NCBI GenBank assembly: GCA_021613335.1
Contig: JAJTWR010000311.1
Location: forward strand, 1,437,881 to 1,501,880
Reading direction: 5' to 3'
DNA: 64,000 bases
Source: Whitmania pigra
Taxonomy: Eukaryota; Annelida; Clitellata; Hirudinida; Haemopidae
Part shown: one piece after another, positions 38,155 through 55,675 of the stretch
Position numbering within the stretch: position 1 is the stretch's first letter
Layout of the letters: the number at the start of each line of letters is the position of its first letter
Notes under the pieces: generated by a model
Database searches by the model: none
Told to the model about the DNA's origin: nothing
The model's input: only the letters and a program-made list of their open reading frames with translations
Position numbers and translations under genes: made by a program

Positions 38155-40150
38155 TCAATATGGAAAAACCGAATAACCGCGGTTAATCCTTACACCGTAC
38201 CCTTTTCTAAAAGGACGGAACCCTGGTCTACGGGGTCTTGGTCTACGAGGTGGTTGAGGAGGAGGAGGAAGTGGTGGTGGTGGTGGCATTGGATAGTAAG
38301 GAGCGTCGTAAGGATCAAAATATCCAGGATTATATCCAGGATTGTATCCGTAAGCTGAATACGGATTCATTACATCCTGCTAAGTAAACAAAATTGCATA
38401 TTTAAATTTTTAAAATAATATATAATATAATATATACAATATTGATACATTATAATATTAAATATAATATATAAATACATATATAACATACAAAAATATA
38501 ATTATAATAACAATAGCACTTATTACAAATTATTAAAAGCTTAAATGCTAGTAACTCCGCAATACTAAAAACCTGCTTAATAATCACGATAAATGGAAAA
38601 ATCATTCAATAGGAGGTTAATAAATAAATTTATATTTCAACAACATTAGCAATGAAACCATGAGATAAATACAAATAACAGCAGCAGTAGCAGCAACAAC
38701 AACAACAACAACTACAACATGATAACAACTGACAAACACCTGAGGAGAAAGAGGATTGGCAGCAGGAGCAGCAGGTGCCTGAATGAAGTAAACATTCGGA
38801 GTTGCTTTTGTCGCAGAAGTTTCCTCGGATGTGTTCTTTAACGGAGCAGGTGGTGGAGAAACTGATGTGCTTGTGGTGGCTTCAGTTTGTGTTGGAGTTT
38901 CAGAAGTGGTTTTACTTTGGTAGGTCGCCTCTTTATTCGTTTTCTTTTTTAGTTTTTCTTCTTCTTCTTTTTCTTTTGTTTCTTTCGATCTGTTCCTCTT
39001 GTTGCGAATTTGTAACCAAGCCGACAACAAGAGGAAGAACACAGCAATTTCGCTGATGACGAGCAAGAGGTCCAAAAGTGCATAGAAAACTTTGGGGTGA
39101 TTTTGAATTGTTGTGGAGGTTATTTGGGAACCTTCCAAATATCCAGCACAATATCCGAGCTGTAAAGAAATCAGCATTTCTTGATTATGTTCACATAAAT
39201 TTAAATTTCGTTAAAGTTTAAATCTAATTGGAAATGTTTAGTTTATGTCAAATTTAATCAAAACTCATTTTATATCTTACAAATCCCGCAGCAACGGCTA
39301 TTCCAATGCTGAGCAACGCAACGAATGGAGCCATGTAGAAAAAGACTGTCGTCTGAATTTAAATTTTTTAACATTATTTAGAATGGATCAATATTTCATT
39401 ACTTAATGTTAATTTAAAACGAATTAGATTTCAAACAAAGTTTAATCGCAGAGTTTCAATGCAATCAAAGTTTTATTTAATGCATTTTACAAAATATATT
39501 TTATTTACTAGATTTTTTTGATGCATTTGGTAATTGTTATTATACCTGAGAACTCCAAGCATTTGTGGTTGATTTGGCAATTGGTGCAACAATGAAAGAC
39601 TGAAAATTCAGATATTGTATTTGGTAGAAATTCATGTTTTAGTTTAAATTAACAATTAAATAGAAATAAAATATCTTACGAAAACAGCGAATATTCCAAC
39701 AGATGCCCAAACACTCAAATATTGTGATTCGATTTGAAATGTGCTGCCTATTGTACACTTAGAAAGTTCTCTCTTCGCAGCAGGTATTTGAAAATTAAAC
39801 AAAATGACATTTGCAATTCCAATTGCAACAGCGAGGATGCTGAAGAAGATGATGTAAGATAATTTTGAATTTCTCGAAGATAACTCCTTCCTCCTGAATT
39901 TGGCTGAACAAATGCAATTTTATCAATCTTCGCTCGTAGAATTCAGTGAGAATTATTTAAATATGAGAACAGATAAAAATTTTGATTAATAGTGACAAAC
40001 CGCAGGAAAATCAATTAACAAAGAGAATTAATATGAAAATAATTTAATAAAAAGACGATAGATTTATTTATTTATTATTTATTATATTTATTTATTAAAT
40101 CAAATGATTAATTCACTTGGTTCATAATCTGGATCTTCTTTGGATGACAT
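38155..40150 (-). CDS. Gene B: four-span membrane protein with Pro/Tyr-rich tail
   Basis: Six exons (transcript order): 40117-40150, 39680-39903, 39546-39599, 39281-39352, 38740-39159, 38155-38376; 341 residues. TM1 is YIIFFSILAVAIGIANVILF, TM2 runs across an intron (LSVWASVGIFAVF then SFIVAPIA), TM3 is FFYMAPFVALLSIGIAVAAG and TM4 is YALLDLLLVISEIAVFFLLL. The tail begins with a Lys/Glu-rich block (RSKETKEKEEEEKLKKKTNK), continues Thr/Ser/Pro-rich, and ends with YNPGYNPGYF repeats, a polyproline run and Arg/Pro repeats. It belongs to the same intron-sharing family as A, C and E: the second TM2-half exon is exactly 54 nt, as in C and E. Function is not known; the tail composition suggests SH3/WW-type partners, which is inference. 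Confidence 0.8.
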
Positions 40151-41653
40151 GTTCTCTTTATTTATTATAAACTTTTACAAAATTCGTGTTCAAAATTTGT
40201 TTCAAAATCATCGAAAACATCGAAAGGAAATCTTCAGTTCTTCAAACAGAATGAGAACTTTGTCAGCACAGCACCACAATATTGGCTGTCAGAGCAAATG
40301 TTCTGCCCTTCTATTGTAAGCAGCCTCACACTGGCGGCACTAACAATCATAAGCCAATGCTGTTTCGAAACAAGAAAAAATATTGTTATGCACTCTAAGT
40401 AATTTAAAGATAGTTTGAGCTTTAACAATATTAACTTTCTTTAATAAAACTGATTTTAATTGACAGCTAACTTTTTATAATCAATAACATCAATAACAAT
40501 AATATTTGAATTAACTATTATCATAAAATAATTCTAATATTAACTAAAGTTTGGGTCGTGACCATAATTATTTCTTCTTCTTACTTTCCATTTTCTCAGG
40601 TCACACATCACCTATTTTGTTTGAATATTACAAACTGTTTTTTAACAAGGTAATCTCAAAATATAATTTTAAAAACATATAAAAAATATTTTTTTTTATT
40701 TGGAATTTAGAATAATTTCCTATAACATTTAAGTTACCATGTTAAGTATGGTACTGTAATAATGAAGTATTTCTTATTTAATTTGATTTTACAGAAATTA
40801 CAAGAATTTTTTGCTTGGCAAATTTCAGCCTTCTGAAATCGAAGTATCACATTTCTAACAAATTTTTACAATGTTTTAAACTACTAAGAGTTTTCAACAT
40901 TTGGATAGGAACACAAAAAAAATTTATAAATTATCTTGATTATTTTATAACGTCAATAATAACTTGCCATTGGATTGTAATTTCATTTTATAAATTTAAG
41001 AAAAAGTAACTTGCCATATAGTTACGATAACATTAAATATCATTGAATTTAAAAGTAATTGTAATTAAAGTGCATTTATATAGCGCCATTGCGCATGAGA
41101 AATAATTTTTGAAAACCACTCATAAGCTCAACAAAAGAACGAGGGTTACTGTTGCTGACACCGAAGAACCGCTGATTCTGACCTCACTTGATATGACTAC
41201 TTGTCATTATTAAGGAACCATTTAAATAATTGATTATTATCATTTAAACAACATCATATTTTGTTCTCATATTTAATGTTTCATTCTAAAAATTTGAATT
41301 GTTAAAGGTCGATTTTTGTTTTTGGTTATTTATTGTTATAAATCTCTTCTAACCAAAAGAAAGGGAGTGTTGGCAAATAAAATCAACAAATTACATCAAG
41401 TTGTGCAAAGTTTTTTCCATGGAAAAAGCAGATATTTTTTAACTGGAAAATTCCAAAACATTTGTTAACAAATCAACGTTTTTCACAAAGTATTACAAAT
41501 TAAATCGACCCGTACTGTGCTGAAACCAAAGATCGTCAATAAATTAATAATCTAACTGGAGACAATGAGGTATTGCAATTTGTGATGTAAAACTAATTTA
41601 TAAACCTCAAAATGCATCTGAACTACAGAATAACAGCAGAAGAGTTCGGCACT
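40151..41653. other. Spacer between genes B and C
   Basis: AT-rich. It should contain the gene B promoter and gene C 3' UTR. No exon, RNA gene or repeat family is recognised. Confidence 0.4.
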
Positions 41654-44458
41654 TCAATTCAAAGGTTTGCAGTTGAAGGGAAGATCGTGTTGAGAGTGGA
41701 AGTTTGGAGAGGCAGCAACCCTGTCAATGGCGAATGGTTTGACAATGTTCTGATATGGAAATAGTTGTTGACGTGGAAGGGGGGCATCAACTGATTTGGG
41801 GTTGTTGAGGACAATTCTCTTCTCCTGTGGTGCTGCCTGGATGAGCAATAACGTCTTATTTTTATTAAATATATTTTAATTTTTATTAACCAAAACGTTA
41901 TGAATTAAACAATGGCATTAAGTAAAGCTTATCTTTTATGATTCAAATAACTTTTGAATAACTTAAATTTTAATAAATGACATCATTAACTTGTAGCGAA
42001 AATGCAGAACCATTTGAAATGCATGTTCTAAGTGTAACTAGCTAAATACATTGTCCTTGAATTATGAAGCACTAAATTCAAACGCAATCATCACTAAACG
42101 AAAAGTTAACTAAGCAGTCAAATGAAACAAACCGAATAATTATTTCCAGTAATAACGGTTTTGGGTTCATATCCATCCACTACTTGGATTGGTGGAAAAC
42201 CATAAGCGAGAGGCGCCCCATCATCCAAGAACTTGGGCTTGCCCTCGACGTACACAGCCTCTGAAACTGTCAGAGACCAGGGGTCAGAGATTGGTTCGAT
42301 GCCGTACTTGAGATCCATGGCGTCTGCTGACCTTCTGATGCAGACCTTGAAGAAACAAATCATGCTTGCGATTGATTGAACGACGCTGAAAATGGCAATG
42401 AAGAGGGTTGGACTTGGAAGAATGCCTTCTAGCGTCACGTGACAGAACAGAATCTGCATAAATAAATAATTGCATAAATAAAATTCAGTCGTTTACTGAC
42501 TGGATTTTTTAAAAATTAATTTTTTTAATATTTAATAATAAAATAATTGTAAGTAATGGGCAATGGTTTAATGTTATAAACATTATTAACATAAACCGAA
42601 TATTTTTTTAAAATGTCGATATCTGATAAATATGATAAGTTATATCACTACCTAAAAATTCTAAGTATTTCAATAAAAATTATATATAAAATTTAATATT
42701 TTTTCAAATTATTTAAAAAATTTAAAAAATAAAATATATTTAACCAAAGATGTCACAATGGCTGTTATAATGGAAGTTACGAATGCAGTCAGGCCAGAGA
42801 GGATGAGGAAGAACATGGCCTTAGAGATTTAAATAATTTTTGTAATTTTTTATAATTTAATGATTTTAATACTTTATAATATAATTTAATACTTTATATA
42901 AATTTGTAAGCATTACACATTGTTTATTCAAACTTTTTATTTATAGTACTTTCAAAATAATTATATAAAAATAATATCAAAGAGTATAACAGGAAAAGAT
43001 AAATATATTGTCCGTAATTGAATTACGTTCATAATAACTGCTTACACATTTAGACAAAGCCCTCTCTACTCCGAAAGCAACTAAACCTGTGAACAGAGCC
43101 TGCAAAGAAATTTCATATTGAACTGTTGTTTCAAATTCAATGGAAAATAAATTCAGCTAATAAAAAAATAAATTCTTTAGGAATGCATTGTCTTAATTCA
43201 ACTCTTGTTGTTCTACAACTATTTGCTAATTAATTTAAATGATTATTTTCCTATGTGAATAAGTTCATTCAACCAATGTAATTTTATTGCACCAATTAAA
43301 ATCGTATTAACTCAATATTCATTAAATCAATAAGCCTTATCTCAATATGCTATTAATTCAATATGCATCAAATCAATTTAAATTAACTCAGATGAGTTTG
43401 TGTGATGGTTTTAAAAATTTGAAATGAGTCACTAATTACTGGTATTGTCATGAAACCGCAGAGCCAAGCAAATGTTGCGAAGTTAGCATCATAACAGAAG
43501 GGCAGGGTCTCCCCTATGCTGCCTCGGTACTGGAATCTGTGGTTAATAAATGTTAATTCGTGACAAAAATTTAATTGCATCTTTAAGCATATGTAAGTAT
43601 TATATTCGGCATCTCAATCAAAACAAGTTAAATGTTTCAATAACGTTAGGACATTTTTATTCCTATTTTGATAGAATTTTGGATTAAAAGTGGATTTTTA
43701 TAATCTATTCGAGGGGGCACTCTTCAATCTTAATTAATCTAAAATTACTCAGTTATAATGTAATACGGTAAAATTAGCTAATTATTTCACATTATTAATT
43801 ATTAACTAATTAATTATTATTATTATTACATAACAAAGAATAAGTGGAATATTAATAAATGATGTTTCATATAGATATTCCAACAAAATGTGAAAAAATG
43901 AACAGACGAAAGGGTATTGATGGTTGGATTTCTGTTGAGCAGGTTGCTGAGGTTGATTCCAGAGAGAACGATTGTTGTCACGGATGACAGGATGAGGATC
44001 AGTGCTGACAAGCAGTACCAGAAGCCTTTTTGTGATAAAATGACTCAAATTTAGCAATTTAACTGCAAATATTTAGATTTTTAAAAAGTTTTATTTGCAA
44101 AACTTATGAATTTCTTGTTCGTAATTATTTAAATGAGTCAATTTCAAGCACGCTGATTCAATTTTTGCTTCAGCCAGCAAAATATGGGTTAATAACACTG
44201 AATCTTTTAAAATGATATTCAATGACAATCAAGTTTATTATTAACAATTTAATATTAAGTAAAAGGCTTTAAAAAATAAATAAAATGAAGGATTCTTATA
44301 ATTTGACTAGCATAGTATAGTAAGAGATGATAAGCGTTGTTTTAGATGTTAATTAGAAATATTTATTATGTAAACAAATATGTAATAACAAATTTGGTTA
44401 TTCAATAAATTCAAAAATTAATAATAAAATGCTGCCACTCACCGTGAATAGAAGACAT
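41654..44458 (-). CDS. Gene C: four-span membrane protein, short N terminus
   Basis: Seven exons (transcript order): 44443-44458, 43904-44025, 43440-43529, 43046-43099, 42745-42819, 42133-42453, 41654-41836; 286 residues. The N terminus is only MSSIHG. TM1 is FWYCLSALILILSSVTTIVL, TM2 is split after CGFMTIP, TM3 is AMFFLILSGLTAFVTSIITA and TM4 is PTLFIAIFSVVQSIASMICF. The loop between TM1 and TM2 has NRNPTIN and a cysteine (FCYD), and is probably extracellular. The tail of about 130 residues lacks the proline runs of A and B. The exon 3 acceptor was chosen at 43529 because an upstream AG (13 nt earlier in the transcript) breaks frame. Intron phases and the 54-nt exon match the family pattern. 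Confidence 0.78.
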
Positions 44459-46588
44459 ATTGGAGATTCTCTACCATCCAATTTATTATTGAATCTTTCA
44501 AGTCGACACAAAATTAATCAATTAAAAGAAATAAACAACTGTAAAATCTGCAAAAATAAGTTTAATAATCGAAATTCCTCCTTCAAAATTATTCTACGAA
44601 AGCAACAGCCTGCGACGAAACCCGAAGAAAGTAAAAGGCGGTTTATGGATTCTTGGACAGCTTTGAATTGAAGGCTCAACAAAGTTTCATTAATTCATTC
44701 ATTCATTCATTCAATCAATTCGTTTCTCATAGATTTTAAAGCTTATCAATATTGCAATAAAATAATTTAAAAGTTCACATTTAATGTTAAAAAGATTTAA
44801 ATTTGTTATGATGAACTTCCCACTTTGGTTAATTAGTTGAAAAGTAATGATTATTAAACGGCTTATTGAACTTTATGCTTCAGTGATTCGAGTTATTGTT
44901 CCGATCAGAATTATTATAATTACGAACACAGTTTGTGTGTTTCAATGTAAATTTAAATAATTTAAATTATTATCTCACAATATTTTAAATTGAATGCAAT
45001 GTTGACTAAAATACATTTTCCATTCAAATGCTTAGATTTAATGATGCTAAAGTTACTTGACCAGGGATTATTAAGGCCATTGCATCCAGTTCTATGTTTC
45101 GGTACAAAATTATCGATGATTTTGAAAATATTAATTTCTGTTCCATTTGATTGTACATTAATAATCTGCATTAAATTATTAACGTAAATAGCATTGATAA
45201 TTAGTAATTAAGTAATTTATTGACATCAGAGATATAACTTGAATTGATAATGTATTTTTATTTGAGAATCTGTTTAGAATCACTTGAGATGAAGGAATTT
45301 CAGTTTTATTATTTATTGGTGACATTGTGCTATTAAATTGAAATTATTTTAAATGTATTTTACTCATTCACATCATCTTGGATTCATGCTTCTGTAACAT
45401 TGAAATAGTCACTAAATTTACAAGAATGTATTATTAATTTCAATTTTTTTCTGAATTGCTTAAACCAAACACACGAGTTCTACTTGAGTGATTTTCATGT
45501 TTTCGTAAGGATTTCAACAATCCACTTTCAATTGTTTCGTCGAAAGGCCTGACTTGGCATCGTGACCAAAGAAAGCCAATAAATTAAAATGATTAAACTG
45601 AAAAGTCAAGAAATGGTCTTTTTTAAGTTAGAAATGAATTCTGATATTCACAAGAAATTCATGTAAATTCCGAAATATTAAAAGATTCTTTATTTAAGAA
45701 GTCGTGGCAGAAGTCAAGTAGTTCGTTGAAATTGGAAACTTCAGAAATTTCATTAATTCCTTTCTTTCAATATTTCACTTTTCATGGCATTTCATGGTTT
45801 TGTCGATCGACAAGTTCTTCTTAATAAATACGCATTTTCAGAACCAATTATTTGATAATGATGGTAATGGTACATTGTATGACGACAATGTATGTTCACA
45901 ATTTGTAGATGTGGTGTTTAAATAATTTAAGTTTAAAAGTTTTTTTGTTCACATCTAAAAATATTCAAAAAATAGATTTGTAAATAATGTGTTCACAAAA
46001 TATGCTTTTCTCAGAAAATATTTTAAATTAAACTTCAAACCGAATTAAGTAAACAACTTAAGATTGAACGTTACTTAATGTTAACTCTTTTAGATTTATA
46101 TTTTCACAAAAACATAAGAGGATTTCATTTCATGAACTCTACGATAATTTTCATAATTTTATCCGTGGTAGTTAATTTTTTTTTTTTTATGTATTTTTAT
46201 GTTTTGAAATAAAATACCAGGACCCACTTTAATTTAATTTTATTTTATTTCCAAAAAAATGAGTTGCACTTATTTCTGAATAATTGGTTTAAAATCAACA
46301 TCACAACATCAACGCGATGAATGAAGTACATTTCTGTGTTTGTGAATCAGAAAACAGAAAAACTACTTTATGAAGCAGAAAAATTGTATCCAAGCCTCTC
46401 AATCTCTTATAATCTTACAAAGTTTTAATCAAAATATGAGCACTTATTGCGAACTTATAGACTGAAGATTTCTATTATAGAAAAAATAAAACTAGATGTA
46501 CAAGAATAAATTATACAATAAAATGTTTTTTTTCAGAGCCAATTTAAACCCTTAGGAAATGTTTGATTTTAAGTCCAATCTTTCTCAT
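44459..46588. other. Spacer between genes C and D
   Basis: About 2.1 kb of AT-rich DNA, including an (ATTC)n run near 44690-44710. No exon or RNA gene is recognised on either strand. Confidence 0.4.
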
Positions 46589-48401
46589 TCATTGGGTGAA
46601 GACTTGTCTCGCAACGTTGGTGTAGGGCTGGACCGCTGCACCTCCCCAAACAAATTTGTTGTCAACTGGAACCATGGTAACCGCTTGTCCATTGTAGGGA
46701 ACAAATCCTGCCATGTTGTAGCTTGTGCGATAGGTGTATGGACCCTGACAATAGAAGTGCATTAGTATTTTGTGATGTGGTATCTTAAATTTGACAGTTG
46801 ATAGACATCAGTAAAAGTGTTTCTTCATTTCCTTGTAATTTATAATTACTTTAATAAAATATATTGTAATTTATAATTACTTTTAATAAAATATATTGTG
46901 ATTAAATTTCACTAACATTGGTCGGAGCAACCGTTACTGCTGCAACAGGTTGATTAGCGGCAGGAGCTGGTTGAGTAGTTACAGGTCTCATTTCAACCGG
47001 TTGGCAGCAATTTCCACAACATCCACCATTTGGTCCGCAACATCCACCATTTGGTCCGCAACATCCACCATTTGGTCCGCAACATCCACCATTGGGTCCG
47101 CAACATTCACCATTGGGTCCGCAACATCCACCATTTGGACCACAACATTCCCCGTTTGGTCCAAAACACCCTCCATTTGGACCACAACATTCCCCGTTTG
47201 GTCCACAACATCCACCATTGGGTCCAGCACTGCCACCATTTGGTGGTCCACAGCAGTTGGTCTGACATGGTTGGCAAACGCAACATGGTTTTCCACAGCA
47301 CATTGTTTGACATCCATGACAGGAACAACAATCCTGTGGTGGAGCAGCCTCCTGCCAACAAAAAAAATTATTTTCAAATATTTGACAGAAACCTTTAAAA
47401 TAATCTTTAACAGAGTCCTACTTGATTAGTTAAACTTTGTAGCAAAATATTATCATTAAGTTTAAACTTAGAAATAAATTTAGAATTTCATAAAAATTAG
47501 ATAAACATTTGTCGAACAGATCTAAGAGTAAAAAATTGTTTGAACAAAATAAAAAAAAAATTAGTTGATGATAACAATAATGACAGTTAAACAAATTTTC
47601 AAACAACTTTAGTCGGTGAAGACCATCCAGCATCAGTTTGTGGTGGTGGACAACACCCTGCTCCGCAGCACATGCAATCCTGTCTTGGGTAGTCCTCATA
47701 CGTATCACATCTGGATTAACATCAAGTGATTATAAAAAGTGAATTAATAAATTACAATAAATTTTAACTCTACTAAGATATTTTGTTTAATATAATTAAT
47801 AAATTACAATAAATTAGAACTAAAGATATTTTGTTTTATATAATTCACATTTTACTTAAGTAGTCGAATCACTCTCAATCTTACTCTCCACAGCAGCAGG
47901 GAGCGCATCCCGGGCAGCATCTATTAACCCTTCTTGGAGTTTGCTTGGGTTGAGTGGTGGTTGCAGTACCCCCCGAACACGGTTGGCACTGTCCTCCACC
48001 GACTGAACTATTGTAGGCCTGACTCAAATCAACTAACATCGGATATTGGGCATGACAGCTTGTGGGAGCCACCATAATTTGTCCAGCTTAAAATGTTATA
48101 ACAAAATAATGTTTAGAATTAATAAATTAAAAAATTAAAAATAATTTTCTTTTTAACTAGAGTAATATTTATTGAAAAAATTGAATAATAACAATAATAA
48201 TTAACTCGAAAAAAAGTATTCAGAATATTTCTTACAGGTAGGTTGGGAGGTGATAGGATTCACGTAAGCCACTTTGTAGCCTCCACTTTGGAAACTTGGA
48301 TCAGCATGCAGAACAGATGTTCTTTGGGGGTTCAACTGGACAGCACCACCGGTGTTGATGACTGCGGAGGTTGGTCTCCCGTCATATCCGTAGTTGGCCA
48401 T
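46589..48401 (-). CDS. Gene D: soluble Cys-rich protein with GPNGGCC repeats
   Basis: Five exons (transcript order): 48236-48401, 47885-48086, 47608-47710, 46917-47351, 46589-46744; 353 residues with all phases consistent. No signal peptide and no transmembrane segment is visible. The N terminus (MANYGYDGRPTS) resembles in composition that of gene E (MAYNNSNWGINN). The middle is Cys-rich: CCPGCAPCCCGE, QDCMCCGAGCCPPP, MCCGKPCCVCQPCQTNCCG. Then come ten tandem GPNG(G/E)CC units (about 47005-47240), partly in alternating G/E dimers. The last exon is Gly/Tyr/Val-rich (NMAGFVPYNGQAV), comparable with the last exon of gene E (NNMYLWNQMAPYGQYS). I infer a paralogue or derivative of the neighbouring four-span genes that keeps termini and Cys tail but not the membrane core. 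Structural, metal-binding or palmitoylated roles are all possible. Confidence 0.75.
47005..47240 (-). repeat. 21-bp coding tandem repeat (GPNG[GE]CC), ten units
   Basis: Ten 7-residue units inside gene D exon 4. The order of variants (G,E,G with CF,E,G,E,G,G,G,G) indicates 42-bp dimer duplication followed by single-unit expansion. High nucleotide identity between units suggests recent or ongoing slippage. Confidence 0.92.
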
Positions 48402-50100
48402 ATATCCGGAAGATGCTTACAAGGATATGTTAATGAAAAAATTGAAAGCAAGTGATCGAAAATCAAAACAGTTATTTTAAAAGCGAATTCAGAATCGAAA
48501 AATCGAAATGCTTCCAATCACATATCTCTTGACTTAAAGAACACAGCTGAATTGTTGAAGGCAGAAAATGTCTTTAATACAATAACAACTAGGCGGTTAA
48601 GGCATGGCCTGCCTATTCAACTTGGGGCGTCTGCGACATGCTCCAATGACTTTCAATAAGTCGCTTATGTCACGTTTTGGTTGAGCTCCGGCTAAATAGC
48701 AATGTGAGATTTCTTCCTAGATGGAATGAATAGAATTTTAGAGAGTTATAAGTTCAAAAAATTTATTAACTCATAAGGTATACATCGTAAAATAAATAAT
48801 TTTGTCTTTCGCAACAGTTTACAGAATCATTTACACTAAATTGAAGCAATACAATACTGAGTGTTTTATTTATTCTATTGTTGGCATAAAATGTCCTCAC
48901 AATAAAAGATAAATATTTTAAGAGTTATTAATCCTTAATGCATTGAAAAAAATCATTTATTGAGTCTTATAAAACGTTTCAACTCAATAATAAATTTTAA
49001 ACCACGCATCCTAAAATAGCAACCACCAAAACATTGAACATAATAAAAGCTATTTATCTTTATCCTGCAATGACAAGTAGCTCGAATTGTACTCATTTGA
49101 ATTCTGATTTGACGGCTTGTTTACTGATATTTTTAAAGTTGATGTTGTTAATTTTAATATTAAATCCTAAAAAGGTTATTGGTTTAATTTTAATCATTTT
49201 TAATAATCAAATAACAGCTAACTATTGTGGTACTTCGCATGTAATCACAAATGTGTTGGACAAAGAAGGGGCATTGAAGAACATCATAAATCAGCAATTA
49301 TTTTACAAATTCGAGGCGATTTGCTCCTCAATTCAGAAAATCTTTTTTCTAAATTTTCCCGCTCATGATGCAGTTTGGAAATATAAATCTAATTATTTGA
49401 AATATTAGCAAAAATATTTGCCAAGCTAACGTTTGTAATCTGTTTCTTAATAAACATTATAAATTATTGTAAATACTTAAAAAGATTTGTTTTAGTTTAA
49501 ATTTAGTAACGTTTAAAATTTTGAGTAATTAAATATTTATATCTGTCATACTGACGCGCCTAAAAAATTCTGAAGGCGTTTCTACTCTTCAACAATTTTT
49601 CACGCGTTTGTAGTCGCGTTTTAAGTATTAATTCTGAAGAAGAAGGCTTTTAAATATCTGATAATAAGAAAGTACGAAATATTAAAATGTTAAACGTCGA
49701 AAAGATTTTAAGATCAACTTAATGCCAGGGCGCCGATGTCTCCAAAGTATTTTTAATTACTTGTCAAATTGTTGGTTCCTTCGCAAGATGCTCATAAAAT
49801 TGCTTTTTTTTTCTCATTCTTAAGCAGTGCTTATAATTTTTTGTAAAAAAAAGTTAGTTTTATGATGGAATTCAATACTCCAATGAAGACGAAGTTTATT
49901 TTCTAATTTATTCTTAAAACAAACCACTAAATAGATTAAACGGTTACTATTACTTCATTAATGAAGAGACTACAATATATTCTAACACTGAGCAACGCTT
50001 AGTACATCAATTGATTTTGTCGAGTCATCAAAACTATTAAAATTAAAATCAAAGCACTGATTAATAAATGTTTATCCGCCAGAAAATGAATCTGCTTCAT
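48402..50100. other. Spacer between genes D and E
   Basis: Apart from one exon-like open stretch at 48597-48716 (minus), the rest is AT-rich with no family resemblance. The + strand open frame at 49034-49408 has low-complexity composition and is probably chance. Confidence 0.4.
48597..48716 (-). CDS. Possible orphan terminal exon, 39 residues
   Basis: Minus-strand reading after a TAG acceptor gives EEISHCYLAGAQPKRDISDL followed by LKVIGACRRRPKLNRQAMP and a stop. The composition is protein-like, unlike other AT-rich frames around it, and the frame is closed directly upstream by the splice-site TAG. No matching upstream exon was found in 48720-50060. It could be the last exon of an unmodelled small gene, an alternative exon, or a gene fragment. 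The family is not recognised. Confidence 0.3.
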   Translation of the reverse strand, partial: EEISHCYLAGAQPKRDISDLLKVIGACRRRPKLNRQAMP

Positions 50101-54661
<4,561 letters not shown>

Positions 54662-55675
54662 TATTAGAGTAAATTTAAATGTTTTCTTACTCACTTGAAG
54701 TAGTTTGTCATTAATTTAATTATATTGTCATTAATTAAATTCAATTGACTTATTAAGTCCCCAACACAAGCAACTCGATCGAAAACCGACGAAACGAAAA
54801 GAGGCTTAGCAATTTGTGACAAGCTGCTTTCAATTTGAACTGCTACAGTTCTGCCCAACAATAGTGGGCTATCCAATTCAAAGCAGTTCAAAGAAGCAAA
54901 AGAATAATAAATATTATAATAATAACGAATGCAAGTAATGACTATGATAATAATAATAATAAAAATAATAACAATAATAATAATAAAGACATCTGATGAT
55001 GATCATGAAGATATTAGTAATAATAACAATAATAACAACGATAATTATATTTAAACCGTATTTCTTTTAAATGTCACGAAATCTAAGAAGCGTGTGATGA
55101 GAAATACTATGATGGCTCGAACTGAGTGCAACCTTTTGAATTTGTAATTAATTGTCATTAATTAAGAAATTGTGTAAGTCAAAAGTCTTGGAATGTCATG
55201 AACATCATGGTCATTGTAATGGTAACACAAAGGTGGGAGTTACCGTGTCGTAAAAAGAAATTTTATATGACGACGATTTATTACATAACAGCGTATGTTG
55301 TTTACTAAGCATGTCAGCCTTTTTAGAAATCGAAAATAAGTTGATTAAGTTTTGTAATTAATTAATGCTGTTAGTAGATTTAATCGAAGTTTAAAATAAA
55401 ATTATTTCATTTGAAAATAACATTAAATAATAAAAATAATGTAGTTAATCACATTAAAGTCAGTTTTAAAAGGTGCAAACAAATAAATGTTTGATAAAAG
55501 AAATGATTGCAATAATCAATCACTATTCAATATGGATGCGTATTTGATTGATTGAAATTTATTGATAAACTTATAAAGCTTCAAAGGTTCTCGTGAGATT
55601 CAAATGTGATATATCGAACTGAACAACAAGTTTTGGGCAGTTTGTTTTACAACATAAATAACTTTTATTAAAATA
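54662..55675. other. Gene E upstream region
   Basis: Likely promoter and 5' UTR of gene E in the first few hundred bases, then AT-rich DNA with imperfect AAT runs (54900-55050). No other gene is recognised. Confidence 0.4.

Noticed and set aside
46950..47429. Repetitive + strand frames (SATSTIW, RNIHHLV type) across the Cys repeat
   Set aside because: These are shadows of the 21-bp repeat of gene D; the minus-strand frame has consistent splice phases and the paralogue context.
49034..49408. 124-residue + strand frame between genes D and E
   Set aside because: Ile/Leu/Asn-rich composition typical of AT-rich noncoding DNA; start and end show no gene signals, though a small secreted peptide cannot be excluded.
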